Assembly (NCBI GenBank): GCA_025964295.1
Contig: JAOPZD010000092.1
Span: 1 to 6,891 of the forward strand
From: Conexibacter sp.
GTDB taxonomy: Bacteria > Actinomycetota > Thermoleophilia > Solirubrobacterales > Solirubrobacteraceae
Reading direction: 5' to 3'
DNA: 6,891 nt
The notes under the pieces were generated by a model that did not search any database, was not told where the DNA came from, and saw nothing but the letters and a program-made list of their open reading frames with translations. Shown in pieces: positions 6,462 to 6,891 of the stretch (the stretch's first letter is position 1; the number at the start of each line of letters is the position of its first letter). Both the position numbers and the translations under genes were made by a program.

Positions 6462-6891
6462 GTGCGCGTCGGCGTCCCGAAGGAGATCAAGACCGACGAG
6501 TACCGGGTGGCGATCACGCCTGCGGGCGTGCGCGAGCTGGTCGATCGCGGCCACGAGGTGCTGGTCCAGGAGGGCGCCGGGGTCGGCTCGGCGATCGGGG
6601 ACCTCGAGTACGTCGAGCAGGGCGCGGCGATCGTGCCCGATGCCGCGGCGGTGTTCTCGGGCAGTGACATGATCGTCAAGGTCAAGGAGCCCCAGCCCGA
6701 GGAGGTGGTGCTGCTCGAGGCGCGCCACACGTTGTTTACCTACCTGCACCTGGCGCCGGACGCTGAGTTGACCAGGGGGTTGATGGACTCGGGTGCGACG
6801 TGCATCGCCTATGAGACGGTGACCGACCGCAGTGGGCGGTTGCCGCTGCTGGCGCCGATGAGCGAGGTGGCGGGCAAGATCGCCACGCAGG
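6462..6891 (+). CDS. ald: Alanine dehydrogenase (EC 1.4.1.1), N-terminal part; 3' end outside window
   Basis: The 143 visible codons match the N-terminal domain of NAD-dependent alanine dehydrogenase, which interconverts L-alanine with pyruvate, ammonium and NADH in the cytoplasm. The opening MRVGVPKEIKTDEYRVAITP is the family signature. Known active-site residues fall at exactly the standard numbers: Arg15 and Lys75 (in KVKEP) for substrate carboxylate and carbonyl, and catalytic His96 (FTYLHLA). The family segments SIAYET-like (CIAYETV) and PLLAPMSEVAGK are also present. The transhydrogenase alpha subunit shares the fold, but these residues favour alanine dehydrogenase. The NAD-binding half, expected to bring the total to about 370 residues, lies beyond the window. 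The start is GTG 6462, two bases after the ATPase stop, with only a weak purine stretch upstream, so translational coupling is likely. From about 6730 the codon use loosens, with TTG for leucine and an AGG, unlike the upstream genes. Confidence 0.93.
   Translation, partial: MRVGVPKEIKTDEYRVAITPAGVRELVDRGHEVLVQEGAGVGSAIGDLEYVEQGAAIVPDAAAVFSGSDMIVKVKEPQPEEVVLLEARHTLFTYLHLAPDAELTRGLMDSGATCIAYETVTDRSGRLPLLAPMSEVAGKIATQ

Overview
This is a gene-dense, very GC-rich stretch (nearly every third codon position is G or C, with GTG as well as ATG starts). It looks like a high-GC actinobacterium. Protein style and codon use would suit the Thermoleophilia/Solirubrobacterales, but no marker gene is present, so that placement is only a guess.

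All eight genes lie on the + strand and are packed almost without gaps. In order they are: the 3' half of a PfkB/ribokinase-family sugar kinase (1-507); a TetR-family repressor with a BetI-like layout (507-1127); a family 5 solute-binding lipoprotein (1120-2748); two DppB/DppC-type membrane permeases (2773-3714 and 3711-4601); two DppD/DppF-type ATPases (4598-5629 and 5626-6459); and the N-terminal part of an NAD-dependent alanine dehydrogenase (from 6462 to the window edge). The junctions are a 1-nt stop/start overlap, an 8-nt overlap, a 24-nt gap, three 4-nt ATGA overlaps and a 2-nt gap. This is the layout of one polycistronic, translationally coupled operon. No promoter, terminator, RNA gene, mobile element or CRISPR array is visible, and no stretch longer than 24 nt is non-coding.

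The five transporter genes form a complete importer of the peptide/opine/nickel class: lipid-anchored binding protein, two permeases and two ATPases. It is flanked by a kinase and its own regulator on one side and by an alanine-deaminating enzyme on the other. The simplest reading is a regulated uptake and catabolism unit. The imported ligand would be a peptide, amino-acid derivative or amino-sugar-linked compound, whose products could enter metabolism through phosphorylation and through alanine to pyruvate plus ammonium. The ligand cannot be read from the sequence.

The window is mostly ordinary. Points worth a second look are a short DppF-type ATPase lacking the usual C-terminal Cys-containing extension while its partner keeps a four-cysteine motif, a possible hairpin over the one intergenic gap, the operon's enzyme content, and a local change in leucine codon use inside the alanine dehydrogenase gene.
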